The notes below the pieces were generated by a model, which worked only from the letters and a program-made list of their open reading frames with translations, searched no databases and was not told where the DNA came from. A stretch of DNA of 64,000 nucleotides. Source: Croceibacter atlanticus HTCC2559 (GTDB taxonomy: Bacteria > Bacteroidota > Bacteroidia > Flavobacteriales > Flavobacteriaceae). Both the position numbers and the translations under genes were made by a program. Each line of letters opens with the position of its first letter. Position 1 is the first letter of the stretch. Positions 1-8,976 of this stretch are shown piece after piece. The stretch is from the NCBI RefSeq assembly GCF_000196315.1, contig NC_014230.1:2628501-2692500 (forward strand), given 5' to 3'.

Positions 1-6
1 TTGTAT

Positions 7-150
7 TTATCGTTTCAGTTTAGCGGCCTTTGTAATGGGCTCATCTATCTGTTCTTGATCTGCTTTAAACGTCTTTAAGTCTTTTTTAAAGTGCTTGGCA
101 AACCCAAAAGCAAATAGGCAAAGTGCTATTACTATAAAGAGTCTTCTCAT
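7..150 (-). CDS. Small single-pass membrane protein, unknown
   Basis: A 47-residue open frame with an ATG start at 150 and a TAA stop at 7-9. Residues 4-19 form a hydrophobic segment after two arginines, followed by a charged tail rich in Lys, Asp and Glu, so a single N-terminal membrane anchor with a short soluble tail is likely. There is no Cys after the hydrophobic stretch that forms a clear lipobox. It is divergent from gpmI and I recognise no family. It is supported only by the signal-anchor-like N terminus and an uninterrupted short frame, so it could be fortuitous. Confidence 0.45.
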   Translation of the reverse strand: MRRLFIVIALCLFAFGFAKHFKKDLKTFKADQEQIDEPITKAAKLKR

Positions 151-437
151 TGTTTTAAAACTAAATTCTTACTTCCTTTTCACAGTGCAAAGTTGGCACC
201 GATTTTAAGAATAACCTAATAAAAAATGAAAAGTTGCAAAGACTTAATTGTTTGCTAACATTATCTTCTTAATTTGTTTTAAAACAGATAAAACTGAAAG
301 TTAGTCCCCTAATTTTAGTGCTTAAATTTATGTTTTAAAACTCCTGAAATTCAATGTACTTTCAATGTGAAAAATAATTCCTAATTAAGTTTAATTTTTC
401 AATCCTATTTCTAAAAATTCAGCTTGCTAAACTAAAG
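151..437. other. Divergent intergenic region without a gene
   Basis: Roughly 290 bases of AT-rich sequence between the small minus-strand frame and the gpmI promoter. I see no open frame with a credible start, no strong hairpin and no tRNA-like fold. It probably holds the promoter of the small minus-strand gene, but no clear TAnnTTTG box is visible for it. Confidence 0.5.
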
Positions 438-466
438 TTGTATGTCTTAGGTCTTCCTTATCTTTG
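438..466 (+). promoter_or_regulatory. gpmI operon promoter (-33/-7, Bacteroidota type)
   Basis: TTG at 438-440, an 18-base spacer, then TATCTTTG at 459-466, an exact match to the TAnnTTTG -7 box of the Bacteroidota primary sigma factor. Transcription would start near 470, leaving a leader of only a few bases before ATG 476. A TTG that could be read as a start codon (464-466) lies inside the -7 box and is therefore unlikely to be translated. Confidence 0.7.
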
Positions 467-475
467 CCAAAAAAT

Positions 476-1996
476 ATGGCTATGGATAAAAAAGTAATGT
501 TAATGATCTTAGATGGTTGGGGAATTGCAACAGATACATCTGTCTCTGCTGTCGATGCTGCAAACACACCTTATATAGATGCATTGTATACAAAATATCC
601 AAATGCTACATTACGCACAGATGGTATGAATGTAGGATTACCAGAAGGACAAATGGGAAACAGCGAAGTTGGCCATATGAATTTAGGTGCAGGACGCATA
701 GTTTATCAAGATCTTGCTAAAATTAATAACGCTGTAGCTCAAAACACCTTAAAAGATGAAGAGGTCCTACAACGTGCTTTTAGCTATGCAAAAGAGTTTA
801 ATAAACCTGTACATTATATAGGATTACTTTCAGATGGTGGCGTACATTCTCACACATCTCATTTAAACGGGCTTTTAAACGCTGCAAATGCTTACGGTAT
901 TTCTAAAAATTACATACACGCCTTTACAGATGGCCGTGATGTAGACCCACAATCAGGTAAAGGTTTTATTGAAAACTTAATAACCACATTGCCAAAATAT
1001 AATGCAGAGCTTGCCACAGTTACTGGCAGATATTATGCAATGGATAGAGACACAAGATGGGAGCGCACCAAATTAGCTTATGATGCACTGGTAAATGCAG
1101 AAGGACAGCCAACAAATAATATACTTAAAAGTATACAGTCTAATTATGACGACGGCATTACAGATGAGTTTATAAAACCGCTTATCTGCACAAATAATGA
1201 TAATCCAGTTGCTACTATAAACCCAAACGATGTTGTAATATTCTTTAATTTTAGAACAGATCGTGGTAGGCAATTAACAAATGCACTAACCCAAAGAGAT
1301 TTTGTTGAAGAAGGTATGGCTAAGCTACCATTATATTTTGTTACTATGACAATGTATGATGAAACCTTTAATGATATTAAAGTCATCTTTAAAAAAGAAA
1401 ATATTAAAGAAACCTTAGGCGAAGTTTTAGAATGGAGTGGTAAAACGCAATTACGCGCTGCAGAAACCGAAAAATATCCGCACGTTACATTTTTCTTTTC
1501 TGGCGGAAGAGAACAACCTTTTAAGGGTGAAACAAGGATTATGGCAAAATCTCCTAATGTTGCTACTTACGATTTACAACCAGAAATGAGTGCTTTTGAG
1601 TTAACAGAACGTGTAAAAGCTCACATTGAGACAACTGCTAGCGATTTTATTTGCATTAACTTTGCAAATCCAGATATGGTTGGTCATACTGGAGATTTTA
1701 ATGCAGCTATTAAAGCCTGTGAAACTGTAGATTCTTGTGCACAAACACTAATTGAAGCTGCTAAGTTACAAGGCTACACAACTATTGTAATTGCAGATCA
1801 CGGTAATAGTGAGGTAATGGTAAATCCAGATGGCTCACCTAATACAGCACATACAACCAATCCTGTACCAATGCTATTGGTAGATGATTCTCTTAAAACT
1901 ATTAAAGATGGTGTATTGGGAGATATAGCACCTACAATATTACATTTAATGGGAGTTGCAAAACCTAAATTAATGACTCAAAATTCATTATTATGA
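476..1996 (+). CDS. gpmI: 2,3-bisphosphoglycerate-independent phosphoglycerate mutase
   Basis: Interconverts 3- and 2-phosphoglycerate in glycolysis and gluconeogenesis in the cytoplasm. It belongs to the alkaline phosphatase superfamily with two Mn ions. Visible hallmarks are DGWG near the N terminus, GNSEVGH with the phosphorylated serine at about residue 63 (close to Ser62 of the Geobacillus enzyme), TDGRD, and DHGNSE near the C terminus. The length of about 506 residues is normal for the family. I chose ATG 476; ATG 482 is equally possible, while the upstream TTG 464 lies in the promoter. It is the first gene of an operon: its stop overlaps the next ATG (ATGA). Confidence 0.97.
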   Translation: MAMDKKVMLMILDGWGIATDTSVSAVDAANTPYIDALYTKYPNATLRTDGMNVGLPEGQMGNSEVGHMNLGAGRIVYQDLAKINNAVAQNTLKDEEVLQRAFSYAKEFNKPVHYIGLLSDGGVHSHTSHLNGLLNAANAYGISKNYIHAFTDGRDVDPQSGKGFIENLITTLPKYNAELATVTGRYYAMDRDTRWERTKLAYDALVNAEGQPTNNILKSIQSNYDDGITDEFIKPLICTNNDNPVATINPNDVVIFFNFRTDRGRQLTNALTQRDFVEEGMAKLPLYFVTMTMYDETFNDIKVIFKKENIKETLGEVLEWSGKTQLRAAETEKYPHVTFFFSGGREQPFKGETRIMAKSPNVATYDLQPEMSAFELTERVKAHIETTASDFICINFANPDMVGHTGDFNAAIKACETVDSCAQTLIEAAKLQGYTTIVIADHGNSEVMVNPDGSPNTAHTTNPVPMLLVDDSLKTIKDGVLGDIAPTILHLMGVAKPKLMTQNSLL

Positions 1997-2556
1997 GATT
2001 AACATTTTTTATCCTTGTTTTATGTGTAACCCTTATGTCTTGTGGTCACCAAAAAACTGCTGTAGAAAGTACAGCAACTCCAACAGAAACTACAGCTAAA
2101 GTAGACTCAATTATGGTAAAAACACCATCTAGTATTCTTACAAAAGAAGACTTTATGAATGCGCCCTATGGAGATTGGTTCTCGCCAAGATATGAAGACT
2201 ATAGTATAAATGCAGAAACAGCTGCTGCCATAAGCAAATACATTAATGATTATGATATTAAGGTGTTTATGGGCACTTGGTGTAGTGATAGTAAGCGAGA
2301 AACACCTAAACTCTATAAATTACTAGAAGAGTCTGGTTATAATATGGCCAACTTAGAAGTAATATCTGTAGACCGTAAAAAAGTAACACCTAATAACCTC
2401 CAAGAAGGTTATAATATTATAAAAGTACCAACAATTATATTTAGTAAGAACGGCAAAGAAGTAAATAGATTTGTTGAGTACGCCCAAGAAACATTGGCAG
2501 AAGATATTTTAAAAATAGTATCTGGCCAACCATACAAACACAGTTACGCAGAGTAA
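1993..2556 (+). CDS. Thioredoxin-fold lipoprotein
   Basis: The N terminus is a lipoprotein signal with lipobox LMSC, so the mature protein should be anchored by its Cys in the periplasm or on a membrane. The middle has a thioredoxin-like core: a WCSDSKRETP stretch occupies the place of the WCxxC active site, followed by a helix and a KVPTIIF segment with the cis-proline of the fold. Only one Cys of the active pair is present, so classical disulfide exchange is doubtful; a single-Cys or non-redox role is possible. It overlaps gpmI by 4 bases and precedes map by 9. The family is annotated in Bacteroidota simply as thioredoxin family protein. Confidence 0.8.
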   Translation: MRLTFFILVLCVTLMSCGHQKTAVESTATPTETTAKVDSIMVKTPSSILTKEDFMNAPYGDWFSPRYEDYSINAETAAAISKYINDYDIKVFMGTWCSDSKRETPKLYKLLEESGYNMANLEVISVDRKKVTPNNLQEGYNIIKVPTIIFSKNGKEVNRFVEYAQETLAEDILKIVSGQPYKHSYAE

Positions 2557-2565
2557 TACCCAATT

Positions 2566-3399
2566 ATGATTATAGCAAAAACAAGAGAAGAAATCGCTTT
2601 AATGCGAGAAAGCGCACATGTAGTTTCTAGAACCTTAGGTATGTTGGCAAAGGAAATTAAACCAGGCGTTACAGGTGCAAGGTTAGATGCTCTAGCAGAA
2701 GCTTACATAAGAGAAGAAGAAAACTCAATACCAGGTTTTAAAGGTTTATATGATTGTCCTTCTACTCTACTTATATCTCCAAATGCAGAAGTAGTACACG
2801 GAATCCCAAAAGACATTCCCTTTAAAGAAGGTGATATTATTTCTGTTGATTGTGGTGCAATTAAGAATGAATTTTACGGAGATCACGCTTACACCTTTGA
2901 AATTGGTGAAGTAGATGAAGCCACAAAAAAATTAATTAAAACTACTAAAGAGTCTCTTTACGTTGGTATTAAACAACTTAAGGAAGGCAATAGAGTTGGT
3001 GATGTTGGTTTTGCAATACAAAAATACTGCGAACAAAGAGGATATTCTGTAGTAAGAGAATTAGTTGGTCACGGTATTGGCCGAAAGATGCATGAAGATC
3101 CAGAAATGCCAAACTATGGTAAACGTGGTCGCGGTAAGAAATTTATTGAAGGTATGACAGTTGCTATTGAACCTATGATAAATATGGGAGCAAAACGTAT
3201 AAAGCAATTATCTGATGGTTGGACAATTCTTACTGCAGATGGCAAACCAAGTGTACACTTTGAACATGATGTTGCCATTGTAGATGGTAAGCCTGTTTTA
3301 TTATCTACGTTCGATTATGTTCACGAAGCTCTAGGAATTACCACAAATGAAGAGGATGAGTTTAGGTTAGACTTAACTACACTTTTACAAGAATCATAA
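2566..3399 (+). CDS. map: Type I methionine aminopeptidase
   Basis: Removes the initiator methionine from nascent proteins in the cytosol. The pita-bread metallopeptidase ligands are all visible: Asp95 (SVDCG), Asp106 (YGDHA), His169 (GHGIG), Glu202 (IEPM) and Glu233 (FEHDVAI), plus substrate-pocket His79 (VVHGIP) and His176. Length 277 is slightly above the 250-265 typical of bacterial type Ia, owing to a short Lys/Arg/Gly-rich insert near residues 185-192 and a C-terminal tail. It is co-transcribed with gpmI, not in the ribosomal-protein operon. Confidence 0.96.
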   Translation: MIIAKTREEIALMRESAHVVSRTLGMLAKEIKPGVTGARLDALAEAYIREEENSIPGFKGLYDCPSTLLISPNAEVVHGIPKDIPFKEGDIISVDCGAIKNEFYGDHAYTFEIGEVDEATKKLIKTTKESLYVGIKQLKEGNRVGDVGFAIQKYCEQRGYSVVRELVGHGIGRKMHEDPEMPNYGKRGRGKKFIEGMTVAIEPMINMGAKRIKQLSDGWTILTADGKPSVHFEHDVAIVDGKPVLLSTFDYVHEALGITTNEEDEFRLDLTTLLQES

Positions 3400-3400
3400 G

Positions 3401-4168
3401 TTGAAAACTGTTTTTAGTAGCATTCTTAATGTGGTACCTAGACCATTACTAATAAGGTTAAGCTATATTGCGCGACCAATATTAGCAAGGCTTTATAAAG
3501 GTAACACCTATACAGATCCTATAGATGGCAAATCGTATAAGAAGTTTTTACCATATGGCTATGAAACCCAACGAGAAAACGTACTATCACCTTCTACGCT
3601 TTCTTTAGAAAGGCATAGATTACTTTGGCTATATCTTAAAAACGAAACTACATTTTTTACCACACCACAAAAAGTGCTTCATTTTGCTCCGGAACAAGCA
3701 TTTTATAAAAGATTTAGGTCTCTAGAACATTTAGACTACACCACTACAGATCTTAATTCGCCTTTAGCAGATGTTAAGGCAGATATTTGCAACCTACCTT
3801 TTCAAGATAACGCTTATGACTTTATTTTATGTAATCATGTATTAGAGCATATTCCAGATCATCATAAAGCTATTTCTGAATTGTACAGGGTTTTAAAACC
3901 AGGTGGAACTGCAATACTACAAGTTCCTCAAGAGACAGAAAGAGCTACTACTTTTGAGGATGACAGCATTACAGACGCCAAAGAGCGAGCAAAGATTTTT
4001 GGTCAATATGACCATGTAAGAGTATATGGGTTAGATTACTTTGATATATTACGTTCTCACGGTTTTAAAGTAGATGCCATAGATTATACAAAAACTATAG
4101 GAAAAGAGGCTTCAGATAGGTTTAGATTGGCTTGGGGAGAACTTTTACCTGTTTGTACTAAACCTTAA
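3401..4168 (+). CDS. SAM-dependent class I methyltransferase
   Basis: The core shows a Rossmann methyltransferase: a VLHFAPE motif I region near residue 90, an acidic strand-end (TTDLNS), LPFQDNAYDFILCNHVLEHI at motif II/III, and the RVLKPGG turn of the Methyltransf_11 family. The substrate is unknown. A basic N-terminal segment of about 60 residues may be a nucleic-acid or membrane contact. The start is TTG, two bases after the map stop, with no ATG nearby in frame, so translational coupling is likely. It ends convergently with apbE, overlapping by 4 bases. Confidence 0.85.
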   Translation: MKTVFSSILNVVPRPLLIRLSYIARPILARLYKGNTYTDPIDGKSYKKFLPYGYETQRENVLSPSTLSLERHRLLWLYLKNETTFFTTPQKVLHFAPEQAFYKRFRSLEHLDYTTTDLNSPLADVKADICNLPFQDNAYDFILCNHVLEHIPDHHKAISELYRVLKPGGTAILQVPQETERATTFEDDSITDAKERAKIFGQYDHVRVYGLDYFDILRSHGFKVDAIDYTKTIGKEASDRFRLAWGELLPVCTKP

Positions 4169-5169
4169 TTTATAAAAGGCTCTATGCCTTTTGTTACATA
4201 CACTTCTATCTCATTATCGGTATTTAAATACATAAGATAAGCATCTATACTTTGTAAAGAATCAAGTAGTTGTTTAGACTTTTTAAAACCCATTGTCATA
4301 AACGTGGTTGCATAGGCATCTGCCTCTGCACAAGTTTGAGCAAATACAGAAGCACTTAACATGTCATTCTGCTCAGGAAAACCTGTTAAAGGGTTAATTG
4401 TATGTACATATTTTTGACCAGAAAGACTGTCTATTTTATATTTTCTATAGTTTCCAGAAGTTGCCATAGCTATATCTTTTAGCTTCACGGTTTTTGCAAT
4501 TGCCCTTGAGCCATCTTCCAAAGGCTCTTCTATACCAGCTACCCAGAGTTTATTTTCAGGTTGCTTACTTCCACTTGCTACTAGTTCTCCTCCTAATTCA
4601 ATTAAGAAATTAGAAATATCTTTTTCTTTTAGATAAGTTGAAATTCTATCTAAACAATAGCCTTTTGCTATGGAGTTAAACTCTAAGTAAACTTCTGGAT
4701 GTTTTTTAGATATGGTTCTATTTTTGTTAAGTACTACTTTATCTAATCCTACATAGGTAGTTAGGGAATCAATTACAGTACTATCTACAACTGTTGTAAA
4801 TTTCTTAGAACCAAACCCGTAAGCATTTACTAGGTTACCAACTGTAGGATCAAAATAACCTGAACTTTCTTTATGTATTTTCTTAGAAAGTTGAAATACT
4901 TCAGTAAACATATCATCAATAACAATAGTAGTGTCTCCAGCATTTAATTTTGAAATATCAGAATCTGATTGGTATGTGCTTAGTGATGAGTTAACAGCAT
5001 ATAATAGAGAATCCATGTCTTTTGTAAACACTTCTTCATCTAAATTATCAAAATAGATTATTTGATAGGTAGTACCTAAAGCGTTACCACTAATACGTTT
5101 CTCATTTTGATCATTATTATTACAAGACCAAATAAAAAATATAACTAATAAGAATAAACACTTTTTCAT
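4165..5169 (-). CDS. apbE: FAD:protein FMN transferase, lipoprotein
   Basis: Transfers FMN from FAD to a Thr of target proteins in the periplasm; in NQR systems it matures NqrB and NqrC. The signal peptide ends in a lipobox with Cys16 (IWSC). Family motifs seen are LGTTYQI near the start, ELGGELVASG, MATSGNYRKY and HTINPLTG, then DAYATTFMTMG. Length 334 is typical. It lies downstream of the nqr operon on the same strand, separated from nqrF by a terminator and one unrelated gene, and overlaps the preceding small gene by 4 bases. The link with NQR maturation rests on family knowledge and proximity. Confidence 0.95.
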   Translation of the reverse strand: MKKCLFLLVIFFIWSCNNNDQNEKRISGNALGTTYQIIYFDNLDEEVFTKDMDSLLYAVNSSLSTYQSDSDISKLNAGDTTIVIDDMFTEVFQLSKKIHKESSGYFDPTVGNLVNAYGFGSKKFTTVVDSTVIDSLTTYVGLDKVVLNKNRTISKKHPEVYLEFNSIAKGYCLDRISTYLKEKDISNFLIELGGELVASGSKQPENKLWVAGIEEPLEDGSRAIAKTVKLKDIAMATSGNYRKYKIDSLSGQKYVHTINPLTGFPEQNDMLSASVFAQTCAEADAYATTFMTMGFKKSKQLLDSLQSIDAYLMYLNTDNEIEVYVTKGIEPFIN

Positions 5170-5522
5170 ACTTCTTGTAAACCATTATATATAACCGCAT
5201 ACGCATCACCTTGCTCTAACGGTTGTTGGTAGTTATTTGAGTTCCCTAAACCTACACCAGCATAATATGTTTTGGCTTCAAATTTTATGGCATGATCTTT
5301 TATGGTTTGCATAAAGTCCTTGTCATAACTATTGGCATTATCTGGAAAAGTAATAGCTCTTACTACTACAAAATGAAGAATTTTATCTTTAAGAGCTACA
5401 AATTGAGGGTCCTTTTTTAATTTAGAATTTACCGCAAGAAACTCAAACCCTTTAGATTCAAGGTCTTTTCCTACAATATTCATAGCTAAATTATGAAGTT
5501 CCTGCTCAGTTAATAGTGCCAT
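5166..5522 (-). CDS. Small conserved protein in front of apbE
   Basis: 118 residues, no signal peptide and no cysteine. The N-terminal third has a helix then a KGFEFLAVNSK...FVALKDKILHFVVVR pattern, two strands reminiscent of the restriction-endonuclease-like fold of YraN proteins, but the catalytic E..D..EVK residues are not evident. Similar proteins near NQR genes may carry a borrowed NQR subunit F label; this one has no Fe-S, FAD or NAD motif and is not NqrF. The stop overlaps the apbE start (ATGA), so the two are translationally coupled. Its function is unknown to me. Confidence 0.75.
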   Translation of the reverse strand: MALLTEQELHNLAMNIVGKDLESKGFEFLAVNSKLKKDPQFVALKDKILHFVVVRAITFPDNANSYDKDFMQTIKDHAIKFEAKTYYAGVGLGNSNNYQQPLEQGDAYAVIYNGLQEV

Positions 5523-5526
5523 TTTA

Positions 5527-5534
5527 CAAAGGTA
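5527..5534 (-). promoter_or_regulatory. -7 box upstream of the apbE unit
   Basis: Read on the minus strand this is TACCTTTG, an exact TAnnTTTG match, ending 5 bases before the ATG at 5522. The predicted transcription start falls at or next to the start codon, so the message would be leaderless or nearly so. Confidence 0.5.
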
Positions 5535-5585
5535 AATAAACCCCTAAAATAACTAAGAGTTTGCACTTAAGAAAGTAACTAAAAA

Positions 5586-6110
5586 CTAGGTCTTCTTTAT
5601 AGGTTCATCACTAGAAAAAATAAGTTTGAGAAAAACTTCTTTGTTAGGGTTCACTATAATCCAATCATCGTATGTGGGCCTATCGTAATAAGCCAAGGTT
5701 TTATCTGAACCAGAAGATAGTATGATTCTGTAATAAGTATTTCCGTTTACCATTTTTGTGATTGGTAATGATGTTTCTTTATCTACAGCAATACCCCAAA
5801 AGCCAGGCACTTCTTTAGTAATGGGTTGCTTATCAGCAAAACCACTATTATACCAAAGTGTATTACAAGTTCCATCTTTAAGTAGTGAAATTTTGACTTT
5901 TGTTTTCCAAGAATAACCGTCTCTTGTATATTCATTAAGTTTTTCAAAACTTCCCACAAATTCTAGTGGATGAGTTTTAGAATATGAATATTCTTTTAGC
6001 TCAATAAGATCTTGAATAGAGTAAATTGTATCATTCTCTATATTAATATTTATTTGTGCGTTAGTTGTGTACCAAAATAGCATACAACAAGCTATAATAA
6101 ATAGTTTCAT
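5586..6110 (-). CDS. Secreted or periplasmic protein, unknown
   Basis: 174 residues with a Sec signal peptide (hydrophobic residues 3-14, cleavage probably after NAQ at about 19). The mature part is rich in Thr, Lys, Trp and Tyr and predicted to be mostly beta strand; no cysteine pair or catalytic motif stands out. It lies on the minus strand between the nqr terminator and the apbE unit, with its own 65-base upstream gap. I do not recognise the family. Confidence 0.8.
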   Translation of the reverse strand: MKLFIIACCMLFWYTTNAQININIENDTIYSIQDLIELKEYSYSKTHPLEFVGSFEKLNEYTRDGYSWKTKVKISLLKDGTCNTLWYNSGFADKQPITKEVPGFWGIAVDKETSLPITKMVNGNTYYRIILSSGSDKTLAYYDRPTYDDWIIVNPNKEVFLKLIFSSDEPIKKT

Positions 6111-6190
6111 AGGGCAGACATTTAAGTTATATACAAGTTTAAAGAATAACCTAAAGACTCTAAATACCTAAAAATGGGTATTTTAAGCAT

Positions 6191-6218
6191 AAAAAAAGAC
6201 GCTCATAAGAGCGTCTTT
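6191..6218 (-). terminator. Terminator of the nqr operon
   Basis: A perfect 10-base-pair stem, AAAGACGCTC at 6195-6204 and GAGCGTCTTT at 6209-6218, with a 4-base ATAA loop. On the minus strand it is followed by a T run (6191-6197), giving an intrinsic terminator 22 bases after the nqrF stop. Confidence 0.85.
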
Positions 6219-6239
6219 AATATGTTGAATTAAAATGGA

Positions 6240-7544
6240 TTATCCTCCGAAATCATCGAATCTGATGTTTTCATCTGGGATACCAAAGTCTTCACCCATT
6301 TTTTGAACGGCTTGGTTCATTAATGGTGGTCCACAGAAATATAACTCGATATCTTCTGGAGACTCATGGTGATTTAAGTAATTATTGATTACCACTTGGT
6401 GAATAAAGCCTACAAAGCCATCTCCTTCTGCATCAATATTTTCTTTTACTTTCCAATTATCTTCTTCTAACGGTTCAGATAATGCTAGGTAAAATTTAAA
6501 GTTTGGAAAATCTTTTTCTAAGTTTCTAAAGTGATCTAAGTAAAATAACTCTCTTTTAGAACGACCTCCATACCAATACGTAACTTTACGACCAGTCTTA
6601 AGTGTGCGGAATAAGTGATAAAGATGAGAACGCATTGGCGCCATACCTGCACCACCACCAACATAAAGCATTTCTGAATCACTTGGATTAATAAAGAATT
6701 CACCAAATGGACCAGAAATAGTTACTTTATCTCCTGGTTTCTTTGCAAAAATATAAGATGAAGCAATACCAGGATTTACATCCATCCAAGCATTTTTGTT
6801 ACGATCCCAAGGTGGCGTAGCAATACGTACGTTAAGCATAATCTCACGTCCTTCTGCAGGATAAGAGGCCATTGAATAAGCTCTTTCTACAACTTCGTCA
6901 TTCTTCATTGTTAAAGGCCATAGACCAAACTTATCCCATTCTGCTTGAAACTTATCTGGACTATCATGTTCCTCTGGGTGAGCTGTAATGTCTATATCCT
7001 TGTAGTTTATTTCACATTCAGGAATTTCAATCTGGATGTAACCTCCAGCTTTGTAATTCATATCTTCAGGAATTTCAACTACAAATTCTTTAATGAAAGA
7101 TGCCACGTTATAGTTACGTACAACAGTTGCCTCCCATTTTTTAATTCCAAATACCTCTTCAGGGATTTGAATATTCATATCATTCTTTACTTTTACTTGA
7201 CAAGATAAACGTGCACCGTGTGCTAATTCCTTTCTTGTAAAGTGTGGTGTTTCTGTAGGTAATGCTTCACCACCACCTTCAAGTACGTGACACTCACATT
7301 GTATACAAGTACCACCACCACCACAAGCTGATGGTAAGAAGATTTTTTCTGAACTTAATGTTGTAAGTAAAGTACCTCCAGAAGGAACCTCTATTTCTTT
7401 CTCACCGTTAATGGTAATCTTTACAGGGCCAGATGGAGATAGTTTTTGCTTTGTAAATAATAATAATGCTACTAATATTAATGTTAATGCTAAAAAAGCA
7501 ATAACTGTTGCTGCAACAACTCCTAATGTGCTTGCTAAAAACAT
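6240..7544 (-). CDS. nqrF: Na+-translocating NADH:quinone reductase subunit F
   Basis: Entry point of electrons: oxidises NADH with FAD and passes electrons to a 2Fe-2S centre of the sodium pump. One N-terminal membrane helix (residues 5-30) is followed by a plant-type ferredoxin domain with Cys74, Cys80, Cys83 and Cys115. Next comes a ferredoxin-reductase FAD domain with the RAYSMASYP motif, and an NAD domain with GGGAGMAP and FCGPP. The C terminus DDFGG is typical. It is the last gene of nqrABCDEF, 1 base after nqrE, followed by a strong terminator. Confidence 0.98.
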   Translation of the reverse strand: MFLASTLGVVAATVIAFLALTLILVALLLFTKQKLSPSGPVKITINGEKEIEVPSGGTLLTTLSSEKIFLPSACGGGGTCIQCECHVLEGGGEALPTETPHFTRKELAHGARLSCQVKVKNDMNIQIPEEVFGIKKWEATVVRNYNVASFIKEFVVEIPEDMNYKAGGYIQIEIPECEINYKDIDITAHPEEHDSPDKFQAEWDKFGLWPLTMKNDEVVERAYSMASYPAEGREIMLNVRIATPPWDRNKNAWMDVNPGIASSYIFAKKPGDKVTISGPFGEFFINPSDSEMLYVGGGAGMAPMRSHLYHLFRTLKTGRKVTYWYGGRSKRELFYLDHFRNLEKDFPNFKFYLALSEPLEEDNWKVKENIDAEGDGFVGFIHQVVINNYLNHHESPEDIELYFCGPPLMNQAVQKMGEDFGIPDENIRFDDFGG

Positions 7545-7545
7545 A

Positions 7546-8274
7546 TTATTTTATAGTTATGTTAGAAACCTCTGCGGTTTCATTAGTTTTTACACTCTCT
7601 TCTATCTTTACTCCTAAATCGTCTGGAGTACCTTCAGTAGATGGTGTTTCTCCATCGCCACCAGTAAGCATTCCTCCAAAACTCATAAAACCAATAGCCA
7701 TAAGACCAGTGATAATAAATGTAATTCCTAATCCACGTAATGGAGCAGGTACATTAGAGTATCTAATTTTTTCGCGAATAGCTGCAATAGCAAGGATAGC
7801 TAAAAACCAACCAATACCTGAGCTAAATCCATAGTTAAGCGCTAAAGTAAAAGTTTCTATCTCTCTTGATTGCATAAATAAAGAACCACCTAAAATAGCA
7901 CAGTTTACAGCAATAAGAGGTAAGAAAATACCTAATGATGTATAAAGTGATGGTGAAAATTTTTCTACAACTATCTCAACTAACTGAACCATTGTAGCAA
8001 TGGTAGCAATAAATAAGATGAATGAAAGGAAACTTAAATCATAGTCTGCAAATTCTGGTCCTAACCAAGTAAGAGCACCTTCTTGTAGTACATATTGATC
8101 CAACAACCAGTTTAACGGTACAGTTACAGTTAATACGAAAATAACAGCAGCACCTAATCCTACAGCTGTGCTCACTTTCTTAGAAACGGCAAGGTAAGAA
8201 CACATTCCTAAGAAATATGCGAATACCATATTGTCAACAAAAATTGACTTGAAAAATAATTCTAAATGTTCCAT
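7546..8274 (-). CDS. nqrE: Na+-translocating NADH:quinone reductase subunit E
   Basis: Integral membrane subunit with six helices that, with NqrD, holds an intramembrane iron centre between half-channels. The family core [20 protein letters not shown] with its conserved Cys and the later [11 protein letters not shown] segment are present. The length of 242 exceeds the usual 200 or so because of a hydrophilic C-terminal tail of about 35 residues rich in Gly, Thr and Glu. The gene lies between nqrD and nqrF with a 1-base gap to nqrF. Confidence 0.97.
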   Translation of the reverse strand: MEHLELFFKSIFVDNMVFAYFLGMCSYLAVSKKVSTAVGLGAAVIFVLTVTVPLNWLLDQYVLQEGALTWLGPEFADYDLSFLSFILFIATIATMVQLVEIVVEKFSPSLYTSLGIFLPLIAVNCAILGGSLFMQSREIETFTLALNYGFSSGIGWFLAILAIAAIREKIRYSNVPAPLRGLGITFIITGLMAIGFMSFGGMLTGGDGETPSTEGTPDDLGVKIEESVKTNETAEVSNITIK

Positions 8275-8327
8275 TGTTTAAGTAATAAGTTTTCAGTTAA
8301 CAGTTTATATAAAACTGCTTACTGCTA

Positions 8328-8975
8328 TTAGTTTTCCTCTATTAATGCTTTGTTCTTACTACGTTGTACCCATATAATGATTCCAACTACGATAAGTGCC
8401 ATAGGAGGCAATACCATAAAACCGTTATTTTCATAACCAATAGCATAAAGTCCTGTTTTCTCAACAGAATCACCAAGAACTTTAAATCCGAATAGAGTTC
8501 CAGAACCTAAAAGCTCTCTAAAGAAACCTACTATAATTAATATTAAACCGTAACCTGCAGCGTTTCCTATACCATCTAAGAAAGATCTCCAAGGGCCATT
8601 ACCTAAAGCAAAAGCTTCAAAACGTCCCATAATAATACAGTTAGTAATTATAAGACCGATAAATACTGATAGCTCTTTACTTAATTCGTAAGCAAAGGCT
8701 TTTAGGACCTGATCTACAATAATTACTAATGTTGCTACTACTATAAGTTGTACTATAATTCTAATTTTAGAAGGAATTATATTACGCATTAATGAGATTA
8801 CAACATTACCCACACCTAATACAAAGACTACCGAAATAGCCATTACAATAGATGGTTTTAACTGAGCTGTAATTGCTAATGCAGAACAGATACCAAGAAC
8901 TTGTATTGTAATTGGGTTATCATCTGCTAATGGGTCTAAAATTAAACCCCTATCTTTTTTTGAAAGAAGAGCCAT
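8328..8975 (-). CDS. nqrD: Na+-translocating NADH:quinone reductase subunit D
   Basis: Six-helix membrane subunit, an inverted-topology paralogue of NqrE. ILGICSALAIT and GLIITNCIIMGR carry the conserved cysteines that ligand the shared iron centre. The length of 215 is typical. It starts 1 base after nqrC; a 53-base gap before nqrE holds a short inverted repeat (CAGTTT/AAACTG), the only sizeable gap in the operon. Confidence 0.97.
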   Translation of the reverse strand: MALLSKKDRGLILDPLADDNPITIQVLGICSALAITAQLKPSIVMAISVVFVLGVGNVVISLMRNIIPSKIRIIVQLIVVATLVIIVDQVLKAFAYELSKELSVFIGLIITNCIIMGRFEAFALGNGPWRSFLDGIGNAAGYGLILIIVGFFRELLGSGTLFGFKVLGDSVEKTGLYAIGYENNGFMVLPPMALIVVGIIIWVQRSKNKALIEEN

Positions 8976-8976
8976 A

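Noticed and set aside
464-475. TTG start for gpmI adding four residues
   Set aside because: The TTG is part of an exact TAnnTTTG promoter box, so it would lie upstream of the transcription start; the family N terminus also fits ATG 476 or 482.
5166-5522. Annotation of the 118-residue protein as NQR subunit F
   Set aside because: It lacks the 2Fe-2S cysteines, FAD and NAD motifs; the true NqrF is at 6240-7544.
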